From: Cupriavidus necator N-1
GTDB taxonomy: Bacteria; Pseudomonadota; Gammaproteobacteria; Burkholderiales; Burkholderiaceae
Assembly: GCF_000219215.1 (NCBI RefSeq)
Contig: NC_015723.1
Coordinates: 2,356,001 to 2,420,000, forward strand
Direction: 5' to 3'
DNA length: 64,000 nt
A program made the position numbers and the translations under genes. Under the pieces are notes generated by a model. The model saw nothing but the letters and a program-made list of their open reading frames with translations, was not told the DNA's origin and did no database searches. Shown here piece by piece: positions 27,757 to 37,109 of this stretch. Position 1 is the stretch's first letter, and the number at the start of each line of letters is the position of its first letter.

Positions 27757-28593
27757 ATGTCCGTCGCCGATTCGCTTTCACTGCCCGCCGCCGCAGCGCC
27801 GCGCGTGGCTGCTCCGCGCAAGCCACTGCGCTGGCAGGATGCCACACGCTGGCTGCTGGCCTGGCCGGTGCCGCTGGCGCTGCTGCTGGTCTGGTATGTG
27901 GCTGCCCGCAATGCCTGGATTCCGCCGCAGGTGCTGCCCGCCCCCGAAGACGTCGCACGCACGCTGGCCGACCTGTGGCAAAGCGGCGAGCTGCAGGCCA
28001 ACCTGGCGATCAGCGCGCTGCGCGTGGCCGGCGGCTTTGCCGTGGGCCTGGCCGGTGGGCTGGCGCTGGGCGCGGCCATGGGCCTGTCGCCGACCTTGCG
28101 CGACTACGTCTACCCGACCTTCAAGGCCTTCAGCCAGGTGCCGGTGCTGGGCTGGCTGCCGCTGCTGATGCTGCTGGTCGGCATCGACGAGGCGCTCAAG
28201 GTGATCCTGATCGCCAAGGCCGCCTTCGTGCCGGTGGCGCTGAACACGTACAAGGGCATCGGCAGCGTGCCGACCCGCTACCTGGAAGTGGCGCGGGTGC
28301 TGCAGCTCACGCGCTGGCAGACGCTGTCGCGCGTGGTGCTGCCCGCCGCGGCCGCGCCGGTGTGGAACGGCGTGCGCTACGGCCTGACGCACGCGTGGCT
28401 GGCGCTGGTGGTGGTGGAGCTGCTGGCCTCGTCCGAGGGGCTGGGCTACATGATCGTCTACGGGCGCCAGCTGTTCCAGCTCGACATGGTGCTGGCCGCC
28501 GTGGTGGTGGTGGGGGTGGTGGGCTTTGCGCTGGACAAGGCGCTGGCGCTGGCCGAAGGCGCGGTGCTGCGCTGGCGCAAGCCGGGCTTCTGA
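27757..28593 (+). CDS. Sulfonate-type ABC permease 1
   Basis: This 278-aa SsuC-family inner-membrane permease has about six helices and the EAA-like region RYLEVARVLQLTRWQTLSRVV split around a Gly. It starts 4 bp after the binding-protein stop; GGGAG lies upstream of its ATG. A second, different permease follows 12 bp downstream, so the importer may use a heterodimeric channel. Confidence 0.88.
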   Translation: MSVADSLSLPAAAAPRVAAPRKPLRWQDATRWLLAWPVPLALLLVWYVAARNAWIPPQVLPAPEDVARTLADLWQSGELQANLAISALRVAGGFAVGLAGGLALGAAMGLSPTLRDYVYPTFKAFSQVPVLGWLPLLMLLVGIDEALKVILIAKAAFVPVALNTYKGIGSVPTRYLEVARVLQLTRWQTLSRVVLPAAAAPVWNGVRYGLTHAWLALVVVELLASSEGLGYMIVYGRQLFQLDMVLAAVVVVGVVGFALDKALALAEGAVLRWRKPGF

Positions 28594-28605
28594 GGCGAGG
28601 CCGCG

Positions 28606-29403
28606 ATGACCACTTCTGTAATCCGCCCCCGTATCCGCCTGCCCCGCGCCCTGCGCGGCTGGGTGCTGCCGCTCGCGTTGCTCGCGCTGTGGTGGGCCGC
28701 CGTGCGCTTTGGCTGGACCACTTCGCCGCTGCTGGTGCCGGTCTCCAGCGTCTGGGACACCGCGGTGCGTCAGGTGCAGAGCGGCGCGCTGGCCACGGCA
28801 TTGGCCGCCAGCCTGTGGCGTGACCTGGCCGGCTTTGCCATCGGCGCCAGCGCCGGGCTGGTGTTCGGCACGGCGCTGGGCCTGTCGCGCCTGTTCGAAC
28901 GCCTGGTCGGCCCGAGCTTTCACACGGTCAAGCAGATCTCGCTGTTTGCATGGATCCCGCTGATCTCGGTCTGGTTCGGGCTGGGCGATGCCGCCAAGGT
29001 GGTGTTCCTGTCGCTGGCCGCATTCTTCCCGGTGGTGCTGAACACCTTCGAAGGCATCCGCGCCGTACCGGCCGACCTGCTCGAGGTTGCGCGCGTCTTG
29101 CGATTCAGCCGCACCCAGGTGCTGTGGCGCGTGGTGCTGCCGTCGGCGGCCCCGTCGATTTTCGCCGGCATCCACCTGGGGCTGATCTATGCGTGGCTGG
29201 CCACGCTCGGCGCGGAGTACCTGCTGGTATCCGGCAAGGGCATCGGCAACACCATGACCGACGGCCGCGAGAACTTCTGGATGGACCTGGTGATCTTCGG
29301 CGTGATCGTGGTCGGCCTGGTCGGCTTCACGCTGAACTGGATCGCCAGCCGCATCGAATCCCGCCTGCTTGCCTGGCGCGGGCGCTCGGTAGCCGCGGGC
29401 TGA
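28606..29403 (+). CDS. Sulfonate-type ABC permease 2
   Basis: This 265-aa SsuC-family permease is clearly related to but distinct from the preceding one (LLEVARVLRFSRTQVLWRVV at the cytoplasmic loop). GAGGCGAGG stands before the ATG. Together with permease 1, the binding protein and the ATPase it forms one import system. Confidence 0.88.
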   Translation: MTTSVIRPRIRLPRALRGWVLPLALLALWWAAVRFGWTTSPLLVPVSSVWDTAVRQVQSGALATALAASLWRDLAGFAIGASAGLVFGTALGLSRLFERLVGPSFHTVKQISLFAWIPLISVWFGLGDAAKVVFLSLAAFFPVVLNTFEGIRAVPADLLEVARVLRFSRTQVLWRVVLPSAAPSIFAGIHLGLIYAWLATLGAEYLLVSGKGIGNTMTDGRENFWMDLVIFGVIVVGLVGFTLNWIASRIESRLLAWRGRSVAAG

Positions 29404-29436
29404 ACCACGCAGCCCCTTATTGAACGGAGACCACAA

Positions 29437-30231
29437 ATGCCACACGCCGGCACGCTAAGCATCGCGCACCTGCACAAGCAGTACGAAGTCGAGGGCCGGG
29501 CGCTGCCCGTGCTCGAGGACATCACCCTGACCATCGCCCCGGGCGAGTTCTTCAGCATCGTCGGCGCCAGCGGCTGCGGCAAGTCCACCCTGCTGCGGCT
29601 GGTGGTGGGCCTGGAAGAGGATTACCGCGGCGAGATCCTGCTGGACGGCAAGCGCGTATCGGGCACCAGCCTGCAGCGCGGCATCGTGTTCCAGGAGCAC
29701 CGCCTGTTCCCGTGGCTGACAGTCGAGCAGAACATCCGGCTGGCGCTGCTCAACACGCCGGGCAGCGATGCGGAGAAAGACCGCAACGTTGCCGAGCATA
29801 TCGCGCTGGTTGGCCTGCGCGGCTTCGAGCAGGCCCATCCGCACCAGCTCTCTGGCGGCATGTCGCAGCGCGTGGCGATTGCGCGGGCACTGGTGACGCG
29901 GCCGGAGATCCTGCTGCTCGACGAGCCCTTCGGCGCGCTCGATGCCATGACGCGGGCCCACCTGCAGCAGGAACTGCAGCGGATCTGGCAGGCCGAGGGC
30001 ATCACCATGATCCTGGTCACGCACGACGTCGAGGAAGCCGTCTTCCTGGGCGACCGCGTGGTGGTGATGGAACCCCGGCCCGGCCGCATCCGCCGCGTCC
30101 TGCCGGTGGACCTGCCGCATCCGCGCGAACGCGCCGGACTTCCGTTCGCGCGCGTGCGCGATGCCGTGCTGCGCGAATTCGCCGGGCAGGAGCCTGTCGT
30201 GCAGCGGGCGCCCGAACCTGAACTCGCCTGA
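29437..30231 (+). CDS. Sulfonate-type ABC transporter ATPase (plus arm)
   Basis: This 264-aa ATPase has Walker [11 protein letters not shown]-loop [12 protein letters not shown], signature [15 protein letters not shown] and Walker [17 protein letters not shown], all intact and of SsuB type. GGAG precedes the ATG. It lies 33 bp after permease 2 and 30 bp before the dioxygenase. Confidence 0.92.
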   Translation: MPHAGTLSIAHLHKQYEVEGRALPVLEDITLTIAPGEFFSIVGASGCGKSTLLRLVVGLEEDYRGEILLDGKRVSGTSLQRGIVFQEHRLFPWLTVEQNIRLALLNTPGSDAEKDRNVAEHIALVGLRGFEQAHPHQLSGGMSQRVAIARALVTRPEILLLDEPFGALDAMTRAHLQQELQRIWQAEGITMILVTHDVEEAVFLGDRVVVMEPRPGRIRRVLPVDLPHPRERAGLPFARVRDAVLREFAGQEPVVQRAPEPELA

Positions 30232-30261
30232 CTCAACCCTGATCCCCTCCGGAGCTTCGTG

Positions 30262-31224
30262 ATGACCCAAGCCAACGCTACGCAAGACCAGACCGTCCAG
30301 CTCGACATCCACCCGGTTGCCGGCCGCATCGGCGCCGAGATCCGCGGCGTCACGCTGCACGGCGACCTGCCGCCCGCCACCTTCGCCGCCATCCGCGCAG
30401 CCTTGCTCAGGCACAAGGTGCTGTTCTTCCGCGACCAGGTGCATCTGGACGATGCCGCACAGCAGGGCTTTGCGCGCCTGTTCGGCGACACCGTGCCGCA
30501 CCCGACCGTGCCCTCGCGCGACGGCACGCAATTGCTAGAGCTCGACTCGCAGCACGGCGGCCGCGCCAACTCCTGGCATACCGACGTGACCTTCGACCTG
30601 GCCTACCCCGCGGTCTCGGTGCTGCGCGCCGTGACCGTTCCCGCCGCCGGCGGCGACACGGTGTGGGCCAACACCGCCGCCGCGTACCACGACCTGCCCG
30701 AGCCGCTGCGCGAACTGGCCGACAAGCTGCGGGCGCTGCACACCAACGACTACGACTACGCGGCCACGCGCGTCAATCCGAGCGACGAAGGGCTGAAGCG
30801 CTACCGCGAAGTCTTCACCTCGGCGCTCTACGAGACCGAGCACCCGGTGGTGCGCGTGCACCCGGAAACCGGCGAACGCACGCTGGTGCTGGGCCACTTC
30901 GTCAAGAAGCTGCTGGACTACGCGTCGGCCGATTCGGCGCACCTGATTGCCGTGCTGCAGGGCCATGTGCACCGTCTGGAGAACACCGTGCGCTGGCGCT
31001 GGCGCGCGGGCGACGTCGCCATCTGGGACAACCGCGCCACCCAGCACTACGCCATCAACGACTATGGCGACGCGCACCGCGTGGTGCGCCGCGCCACCGT
31101 GGCCGGCGATATACCGGTCGGTGTGGATGGCCGCCGCAGCAAGGCGGTGAAGGCGGGCGTGCGCGGCGAGGGCGCGGCGCCGGCCAACCAGTCCGCCGCT
31201 GCCGCGCAACGGCAAGCGGCCTGA
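30262..31224 (+). CDS. TauD/TfdA-family 2-oxoglutarate dioxygenase (plus arm)
   Basis: This 320-aa oxygenase has iron ligands HxD in NSWHTDVTFDLAYP and distal His in ATQHYAIND, with the 2-oxoglutarate Arg in HRVVRRATVAGD. Sequence is of the TauD/alkylsulfatase (AtsK) group; substrate could be a sulfonate or a sulfate ester. GGAG stands 7 nt before the ATG at 30262, preferred over the GTG one codon upstream. It is a distant paralogue of the dioxygenase at 23507-24436. Confidence 0.9.
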   Translation: MTQANATQDQTVQLDIHPVAGRIGAEIRGVTLHGDLPPATFAAIRAALLRHKVLFFRDQVHLDDAAQQGFARLFGDTVPHPTVPSRDGTQLLELDSQHGGRANSWHTDVTFDLAYPAVSVLRAVTVPAAGGDTVWANTAAAYHDLPEPLRELADKLRALHTNDYDYAATRVNPSDEGLKRYREVFTSALYETEHPVVRVHPETGERTLVLGHFVKKLLDYASADSAHLIAVLQGHVHRLENTVRWRWRAGDVAIWDNRATQHYAINDYGDAHRVVRRATVAGDIPVGVDGRRSKAVKAGVRGEGAAPANQSAAAAQRQAA

Positions 31225-31255
31225 TCCAGCCAGTGTCTTCCGGGGAGCACGATCG

Positions 31256-32629
31256 ATGTCACAGCAAAAGCCGCCGCGCCAGCTGCATCTGGGCGCCTTT
31301 CTCCAGGCCACCGGGCACCACGTCGCCGGGTGGCGCCATCCGGGCGCGCAGGCCGATGCCGGGCGCAACCTGGCGCACTACATCGCGCTGGCGCAGCGCG
31401 CCGAGTCCGCGGGGTTCGATGCGCTGTTCCTGGCGGACGGCGTCGCCATCCGCGGCATGGACGATGCCACCCTGCCGCGCACCGCGCGCGCCGCCACCTT
31501 CGAGCCGTTGACGCTGCTGTCGGCACTGGCGGCGGTGACGCAGCGCATCGGCCTGGTGGCAACCGTCTCCACCACCTACAACGAGCCCTTTCATGTGGCG
31601 CGCAAGTTCGCCTCGCTCGACCACCTCAGCGGCGGCCGCGCGGGCTGGAATGTGGTGACGTCGTGGTCGGATACCGAAGCACGCAACTTCAGCCTCGAAC
31701 GTCATCCCGCGCATGCTGACCGCTACGCCCGTGCCGAGGAGTTCGTCGACGTGGTGACCGGGCTGTGGGACACCTGGGAGGACGATGCCTTCCTGTACGA
31801 CAAGGACAGCGGCCGGCATTTCGATGCGGACAAGCTGCACACGCTGGACCATCGCGGCGCGCACTTCCAGGTGCGCGGGCCGCTCAACGTCCCACGCCCG
31901 CCGCAGGGCCATCCGGTGATCGTGCAGGCCGGCTCGTCCGAGGCGGGGCAGGAGCTGGCGTCACGCACCGCCGAGGTCATCTTCACCGCGCAGCAGTCGC
32001 TGGCCGATGCGCAGGCCTTCTATCGTGGCCTGAAGGCGCGGCTCGCGCGCTATGGCCGCACGCCCGACCAGCTCAAGATCCTGCCTGGCGTGTTCCCGGT
32101 GGTAGGCCGCAGCGAGGCCGAGGCGCGGGAGAAATTCGAAGCGCTGCAAAGCCTGATCCATCCGTCGGTGGGGCTGGCCCTGCTGTCGCAGCACCTGGGC
32201 GGGATCGACCTGAGCGGCTATCCGCTGGACGGCCCGCTGCCCGACAACCTGGCCGAACCGAACGGCGCCAGGAGCCGCTTCCAGCTGGTTACCGGCCTGG
32301 CCCGGCGCGAGCGGCTCACCATCCGCCAGCTGTGCCTGCGCGTGGCCACCGCACGCGGCCACTGGTCGATCCACGGCACGCCACAGTCCATCGCCGACCA
32401 GCTGCAGGCGTGGTTCGAGGGCGAGGCCGCCGATGGTTTCAATGTCATGCCGCCCTGGTTGCCGGGCGGGCTCGATGACTTCATCGAACTGGTGCTGCCG
32501 GAGCTGCGCCGGCGCGGGCTCTTTCGCGACGGCTATACGGGCACCACGCTACGCGAGCACCTGGGGCTGCGCCGGCCGGAGAACCTGCGCTGGCAGCAGG
32601 AAGAACCGCCGCTCGCGGTCGGGGCATGA
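31256..32629 (+). CDS. FMN-dependent monooxygenase, NtaA/SnaA/DszA group
   Basis: This 457-aa TIM-barrel luciferase-like monooxygenase works with reduced FMN from a separate reductase. Typical motifs are HHVAGWRHPGAQ, LAQRAESAGFDALFLADG, GLVATVSTTYNEPFHVARKF and SGGRAGWNVVTSW. The group includes enzymes that attack nitrilotriacetate, dibenzothiophene sulfone and other organosulfur compounds, so here it probably desulfonates a second class of substrate. GGGGAG precedes the ATG. No flavin reductase is encoded nearby. Confidence 0.88.
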   Translation: MSQQKPPRQLHLGAFLQATGHHVAGWRHPGAQADAGRNLAHYIALAQRAESAGFDALFLADGVAIRGMDDATLPRTARAATFEPLTLLSALAAVTQRIGLVATVSTTYNEPFHVARKFASLDHLSGGRAGWNVVTSWSDTEARNFSLERHPAHADRYARAEEFVDVVTGLWDTWEDDAFLYDKDSGRHFDADKLHTLDHRGAHFQVRGPLNVPRPPQGHPVIVQAGSSEAGQELASRTAEVIFTAQQSLADAQAFYRGLKARLARYGRTPDQLKILPGVFPVVGRSEAEAREKFEALQSLIHPSVGLALLSQHLGGIDLSGYPLDGPLPDNLAEPNGARSRFQLVTGLARRERLTIRQLCLRVATARGHWSIHGTPQSIADQLQAWFEGEAADGFNVMPPWLPGGLDDFIELVLPELRRRGLFRDGYTGTTLREHLGLRRPENLRWQQEEPPLAVGA

Positions 32630-32859
32630 CCCGTGCGCTGCGGCGCCGCGCATATCCAAATGCAATAAGTTTCCTTGCCTCGCGCGAGCGCCGTCGGCAA
32701 CCATAGCGGCCACGCCGCAGGGGCGTGCGCGGGCCGGCTGGTACCATCGCACGGCCTGGTGCGCCCGCGCGGCGCACCGCTCGGCATGCCCGGCGCCACG
32801 GCAGGCCTTGCCCCGTCGCGCCGGTCCGGCACCCAACAGCGAGACGAAGAGAGAAGAAG

Positions 32860-34131
32860 ATGAGACTCGAAACCCTGGCCGTCCATGGCGGCTATTCGCC
32901 CGATCCCACCACGCGCGCGGTGGCCGTGCCCATCTACCAGACGGTGGCCTACGCCTTCGACAGCGCCCAGCACGGCGCCGACCTGTTCGACCTGAAGGTG
33001 GCCGGCAATATCTACAGCCGGATCATGAACCCGACCAACGACGTGCTGGAGCAGCGCCTGGCCGCGCTCGAGGGCGGCGTGGGCGCGCTGGCGCTGGCGT
33101 CCGGCATGGCGGCGATCACGTATGCGATCCAGACCATTGCCGAGGCCGGCGACAACATCGTCTCGTCGAGCCAGCTCTATGGCGGCACCTACAACCTGCT
33201 GGCACACACGCTGCCGCAGTCCGGCATCGAGACCCGCTTTGCCGATGGCCGCAACCCGGCCAGCTTCGGCGACCTGATCGACGCGCGCACCAAGGCGATC
33301 TTCGTGGAGTCGGTGGGCAACCCGCTCGGCAACGTCGTGGATATCGAAGCCATTGCGCGCGTGGCGCACAACCACGGCGTGCCGCTGATCGTCGACAACA
33401 CGGTGCCGTCGCCCTACCTGTGCCGGCCGTTCGAGCATGGCGCGGACATCGTCGTGCATTCGCTGACCAAGTACCTGGGCGGCCATGGCAACAGCGTCGG
33501 CGGCGCCATCATCGACAGCGGCAAGTTCCCGTGGGCCCAGCACAAGGAGCGCTTCAAGCGCCTGAACGAGCCCGACGTGTCCTACCACGGCGTGGTCTAC
33601 ACCGAGGCGCTGGGCCCGGCGGCCTATATCGGCCGCGCGCGCGTGGTGCCGCTGCGCAATACCGGCGCGGCGCTGTCGCCGTTCAATGCCTTCCTGATCC
33701 TGCAGGGCATCGAGACCCTGGCGCTGCGGCTGGACCGCATCACCGAGAACGCGCTGGCGATCGCCCGCCACCTGCAGCAGCATCCCAAGGTGGACTGGGT
33801 CAACTTTGCCGGCCTGCCCGACCATGCCGACCACGCGCTGGTGCAGAAGTACCTGGGCGGGCGCGGTCCCGGCATCTTGTCGTTCGGCCTGAAGCAAGGC
33901 GGCCGCGAAGGCGGCGCGCGCTTCCTGGATGCGCTGCAGCTGTTCACGCGGCTGGTCAATATCGGCGATGCCAAGTCGCTGGCCACGCATCCGGCGTCGA
34001 CCACGCATCGGCAACTCAATGCGGATGAACTGAAGGCGGCTGGCGTCAGTGAGGACATGGTGCGGCTTTCGGTCGGCATCGAGCATATCGATGATCTGAT
34101 CGAGGACCTGGACCGCGCGCTCGCGGCCTGA
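32860..34131 (+). CDS. metY: O-acetylhomoserine sulfhydrylase (Cys/Met metabolism PLP enzyme)
   Basis: This 423-aa PLP enzyme of the cystathionine-gamma-synthase fold starts [19 protein letters not shown], has [20 protein letters not shown] and a PLP-Lys region [18 protein letters not shown]. MetY makes homocysteine from O-acetylhomoserine and sulfide, so it is the assimilation end of the sulfur island. A purine-rich GAGAGAAG site precedes the ATG at 32860. It is separated from the monooxygenase by 230 bp containing a small ACGCC/GGCGT hairpin, and may have its own promoter. Confidence 0.92.
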   Translation: MRLETLAVHGGYSPDPTTRAVAVPIYQTVAYAFDSAQHGADLFDLKVAGNIYSRIMNPTNDVLEQRLAALEGGVGALALASGMAAITYAIQTIAEAGDNIVSSSQLYGGTYNLLAHTLPQSGIETRFADGRNPASFGDLIDARTKAIFVESVGNPLGNVVDIEAIARVAHNHGVPLIVDNTVPSPYLCRPFEHGADIVVHSLTKYLGGHGNSVGGAIIDSGKFPWAQHKERFKRLNEPDVSYHGVVYTEALGPAAYIGRARVVPLRNTGAALSPFNAFLILQGIETLALRLDRITENALAIARHLQQHPKVDWVNFAGLPDHADHALVQKYLGGRGPGILSFGLKQGGREGGARFLDALQLFTRLVNIGDAKSLATHPASTTHRQLNADELKAAGVSEDMVRLSVGIEHIDDLIEDLDRALAA

Positions 34132-34170
34132 GCCCAGGCCACAGACGTCAAAGCGACCGGCTGATTTGCT

Positions 34171-34196
34171 CCCCTCTCCCGCTTGTGGGAGAGGGG
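34171..34196. repeat. Intergenic palindrome, copy A
   Basis: Perfect 10-bp inverted repeat (CCCCTCTCCC / GGGAGAGGGG) around a 6-nt loop, between two convergent genes. A related palindrome lies at 40419-40450. Such elements are dispersed in many beta-proteobacterial genomes and may stabilise or end transcripts. Confidence 0.7.
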
Positions 34197-34236
34197 CACG
34201 GGGTGAGGGCAGGCGGTGGCATACCGCCAGCACAAC

Positions 34237-35196
34237 CTACCCGTCACCACGCTTGCCCTGCGCCTCCAGCACAAAGTAGCTGATCGACCCGATCATCAAC
34301 GGAATCAGGTAATACAACGCGCGATAGACAATCAGCGCCGCCAGCAGCAGCCCGTGCGGCACCTGCCCGCCCAGCATCGTCAGGAACACGGTCTCGATCA
34401 CGCCGAGGCCCCCCGGGATCCGCACCACCACGCCCGCCAGCCCCGAGGCCAGCAACACCCCAAGCACCGTGAAGTACCCCGCATGCGTATGCAGCAGCGA
34501 ATGCAGGATGGCCGCCATCGCCATCCAGTGGGCCGCCGACAACAGGCACTGCAGCGCCGCGAAGCCCACCGACGGCACATGGATGTCATGGTCGCGCACG
34601 GTCCGGTGCCGGCCGTGCCAGATAGCACAGGCAGCCAGGTAGGCAGCCGGCACCGCCAGCATCAGCGCGCCCAGCACCCGTGTCAGCGCCGCGGGAATGC
34701 CCCATTCCGGCGGCAGCACCACCTGCTGCGCCACCAGGATGCCGCCCGCCAGCAAGGCATACCCGAGCCAGTTGCTGCTCACCACCACCACGAACAGGCT
34801 CCAGATCTGTGGCAGGGTCAGCCCGGCGCGCGTGTACAGACGATAACGCACGCCCGCGCCCCCCAGCGTGGCCCCGAGGTTGAGGCTGAGCGTGTAGCTG
34901 ACATAAGAGATCGCCATCACCCGCCGCGCCGGCAACGGGTGTCCGGCATAGTGGCAGCCAAGCCGATCGAACTGGCTGTACAGCAAGCCGCTCAGCGCAA
35001 CGAAGGCCGCCGCCGGCACCAGCGTGCGGGCGTTGAAGCCGCGCAGCGCTGCCAGCACCGCGTCCCAGTCGATGGTGCCCAGCTTGCGCGCGATCAGCGC
35101 CAGCACCGCGGCAATGAACAGGATGCCGATGGCACGGCGCCACGCGGGCCAGTGCGCGTGCTCGCGGATGGCCGAGAAGGTCGTCGCGCCCATCAT
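34237..35196 (-). CDS. YbhN-like integral membrane protein (LPG synthase TM family)
   Basis: This 319-aa protein with about eight hydrophobic helices belongs to the UPF0104/lysylphosphatidylglycerol-synthase transmembrane family: SYTLSLNLGATLGGAGVRYRLYTRAGL and VVVRIPGGLGVIETVFL are the conserved signatures. It lacks the cytosolic aminoacyl-transferase domain of MprF, and the function of stand-alone members is uncertain (lipid flipping or lipid modification has been proposed). GGGGAGG precedes the ATG. It is often beside a cardiolipin synthase gene, which is absent here. Confidence 0.82.
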   Translation of the reverse strand: MMGATTFSAIREHAHWPAWRRAIGILFIAAVLALIARKLGTIDWDAVLAALRGFNARTLVPAAAFVALSGLLYSQFDRLGCHYAGHPLPARRVMAISYVSYTLSLNLGATLGGAGVRYRLYTRAGLTLPQIWSLFVVVVSSNWLGYALLAGGILVAQQVVLPPEWGIPAALTRVLGALMLAVPAAYLAACAIWHGRHRTVRDHDIHVPSVGFAALQCLLSAAHWMAMAAILHSLLHTHAGYFTVLGVLLASGLAGVVVRIPGGLGVIETVFLTMLGGQVPHGLLLAALIVYRALYYLIPLMIGSISYFVLEAQGKRGDG

Positions 35197-35481
35197 TGCG
35201 CGCCTCCCCTCGTCGCCGCGCGCCGCAAGGCCGGCCGCGGCAGGGATGTGCAGGAATGCAGGCCTGCGTCCGTCAGCCCGGCATGCAATTTCTGGCCTAC
35301 CTCGGCTTCAAACAGGATAAAAGTTTCCGGCAGTGCGCTTTCGCGCGCGCACGGGTTCGCGCCGAACCCGCACGACAGTCGGCGCTCCGCGCCGTGCCCT
35401 GGCCGGTGGAAACGATTGGAGGCGGACTGCATCGGTGTCATGACCTGAGAAAGCCGCAAACAACGTGCCAGCGCGGGTGCG

Positions 35482-35847
35482 TCACCCCCCTAAACCCCGG
35501 CCACGGCTGCGCCGCCAGCGTGCCAGGGCCGCGGACGCCAGCGCACCGGCGGCGAGCCCGGCAATGAACACCGCGGCAGTGGTCCCCGCCCAGCCCGTCG
35601 CGGCGCCCACATCCGCACGGCCCCGCGCGAGGGGCGCGAGCGACTGCCAGTCGACAGCCGTAAACTGCGTCATCGCCTGCGCCCCGTCCAGGCCGTACAC
35701 GCAGATCTCCCCGCCCGGCAGCTTGCAGAAGCGCTCGCGCGGGCAGGCCTTGAGGATGGCCTGCGGGGCGCCCTCGCCGCAGTTGGCCCCGGCGCTGCGC
35801 AAGACCTGGATCGTGACTTCGGGATGCCGGGTAAGTTGTTCGGGCAT
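35482..35847 (-). CDS. Hypothetical protein with C-terminal membrane anchor, 121 aa
   Basis: I do not know the family. The soluble N-terminal part has three cysteines within a short region (NCGEG, KACPRERFCKLPGGEICVYG), which could be a disulfide or metal site, and a C-terminal hydrophobic helix (about residues 88-110) followed by an RWRRSRGR tail. It would be tail-anchored. GGAGG stands 5 nt before the ATG at 35847, better than the in-frame ATG at 35859. Confidence 0.65.
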   Translation of the reverse strand: MPEQLTRHPEVTIQVLRSAGANCGEGAPQAILKACPRERFCKLPGGEICVYGLDGAQAMTQFTAVDWQSLAPLARGRADVGAATGWAGTTAAVFIAGLAAGALASAALARWRRSRGRGLGG

Positions 35848-36031
35848 GGCCGCCTCCATACCGGTGACGCTGTCCTTCAGCGTAGTGCAGCCAGGCTGCC
35901 GGCACCCTTATTCACCAGCGGCATATGACCATGCGGAATAACTCGTTCGCCTATTGCCTGCCTTTCCATACAATGACCCGACGCCGCAGCGGGACGCTGC
36001 AGGCCTCCAACAACATGACGGGGAGCATCAG

Positions 36032-36853
36032 ATGCAATACGGGAAATTCGGCTTCGTTGCACGGCTGGCCGCGGCAGTGCTGGCACTGGGCGTGATGCAG
36101 GGTGCGGGCGCGGCCGATCCGGACAAGAAGGAAATCCGCTTCGGCGCCACCGCCGGCCCCTACGCCGACCAGATCCGCTATGGCGTGAAGCCGGTGCTGG
36201 AAAAGCGCGGCTACAAGGTCACCATCATTGAGTTCAGCGACTACGTGCAGCCCAACCTGGCGCTGGCCGACGGCGCCATCGACGCCAATGCCTTCCAGCA
36301 CGTGGCCTACCTGAAGAAGTTCTCGGCCGACCGCAAGCTGGCGCTGACCGACGTGATCCAGGTGCCGACCGCGCCGATCGGCATCTACAGCCGCAAGCAC
36401 AAGGGCCTGGCCGAGGTGAAGCCCGGCAATACCGTGTCGCTGCCGAACGATCCCACCAACCTGGCGCGCGCCATCGCCATCCTGCAGCAGATCGGCTGGG
36501 TCACGCTCAAGCCGGGCACCGACCCGATCCGCGCCAGCGAGCGCGACATCGACGCCAACCCGCACAAGCTCAAGCTGATCCAGCTGGAAGCCGCCCAGCT
36601 GCCGCGCTCGCTCGATGACGTGGACTATGCCTTCGTCAACGGCAACTATGCGCTGGCCTCCGGCCTTAAGCTGACCTCGGCGCTGGCGCTGGAGAAGATT
36701 CCCGACTACTACATGAACCTGGTCGCGGTGAAGACGGCGGACCTGAACAAGCCCTTCGTCAAGGACATCCGAGAGGCCTACGAGTCGGCGGAGTTCAAGA
36801 CCGTGACGCAGCAGCGCTTTGCGGGCTTCGTGCAACCGCCGTACCAGCGCTGA
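36032..36853 (+). CDS. MetQ/NlpA-type substrate-binding protein (orphan)
   Basis: This 273-aa binding protein of the NlpA family begins, after a Sec signal ending GAGAADP, with IRFGATAGPYADQIRYG. Family blocks follow: NLALADGAIDANAFQHVAYL, PTAPIGIYSRKHKGL and SLPNDPTNLARAIAIL. Family members bind methionine for MetNI. Two oddities: no lipobox Cys, so it is secreted rather than a lipoprotein, and no metN/metI beside it. GGGGAG precedes the ATG. A strong hairpin terminator follows. Confidence 0.85.
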   Translation: MQYGKFGFVARLAAAVLALGVMQGAGAADPDKKEIRFGATAGPYADQIRYGVKPVLEKRGYKVTIIEFSDYVQPNLALADGAIDANAFQHVAYLKKFSADRKLALTDVIQVPTAPIGIYSRKHKGLAEVKPGNTVSLPNDPTNLARAIAILQQIGWVTLKPGTDPIRASERDIDANPHKLKLIQLEAAQLPRSLDDVDYAFVNGNYALASGLKLTSALALEKIPDYYMNLVAVKTADLNKPFVKDIREAYESAEFKTVTQQRFAGFVQPPYQR

Positions 36854-36872
36854 GGCACACCGCTGTTGCCAG

Positions 36873-36900
36873 CAGAAAAGCGCCGTCAGGCGCTTTTCTG
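36873..36900 (+). terminator. Terminator hairpin after the MetQ-like gene
   Basis: A perfect 12-bp stem (CAGAAAAGCGCC / GGCGCTTTTCTG) with a 4-nt loop lies 20 nt after the stop codon. The T-run sits inside the descending arm, which is common for rho-independent terminators. Confidence 0.75.
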
Positions 36901-37109
36901 CGTTGTGGGCAGCACCACCCGCATTGTGCACAGCAAGACGATTTTGCGCCGCGCCCGCCGCGCAAATGCCCTACACTCAAGCTCAAGTCCCCCCCGCGCC
37001 CAAAAAGCATGGCGGGGATCACAACGCGATCATTGCTGCGGACAGCGCTGCGAAGATCCTCGCGGCCGTCCCTGCGGATCCTGTCGAGACAAGCATCGAG
37101 AGACCTGCC

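Noticed and set aside
36854..36871. Sigma-54 promoter-like GGCAC...TTGC before the E1 alpha gene
   Set aside because: The GG and GC elements are 12 bp apart instead of 10, and the sequence lies directly before a terminator hairpin.
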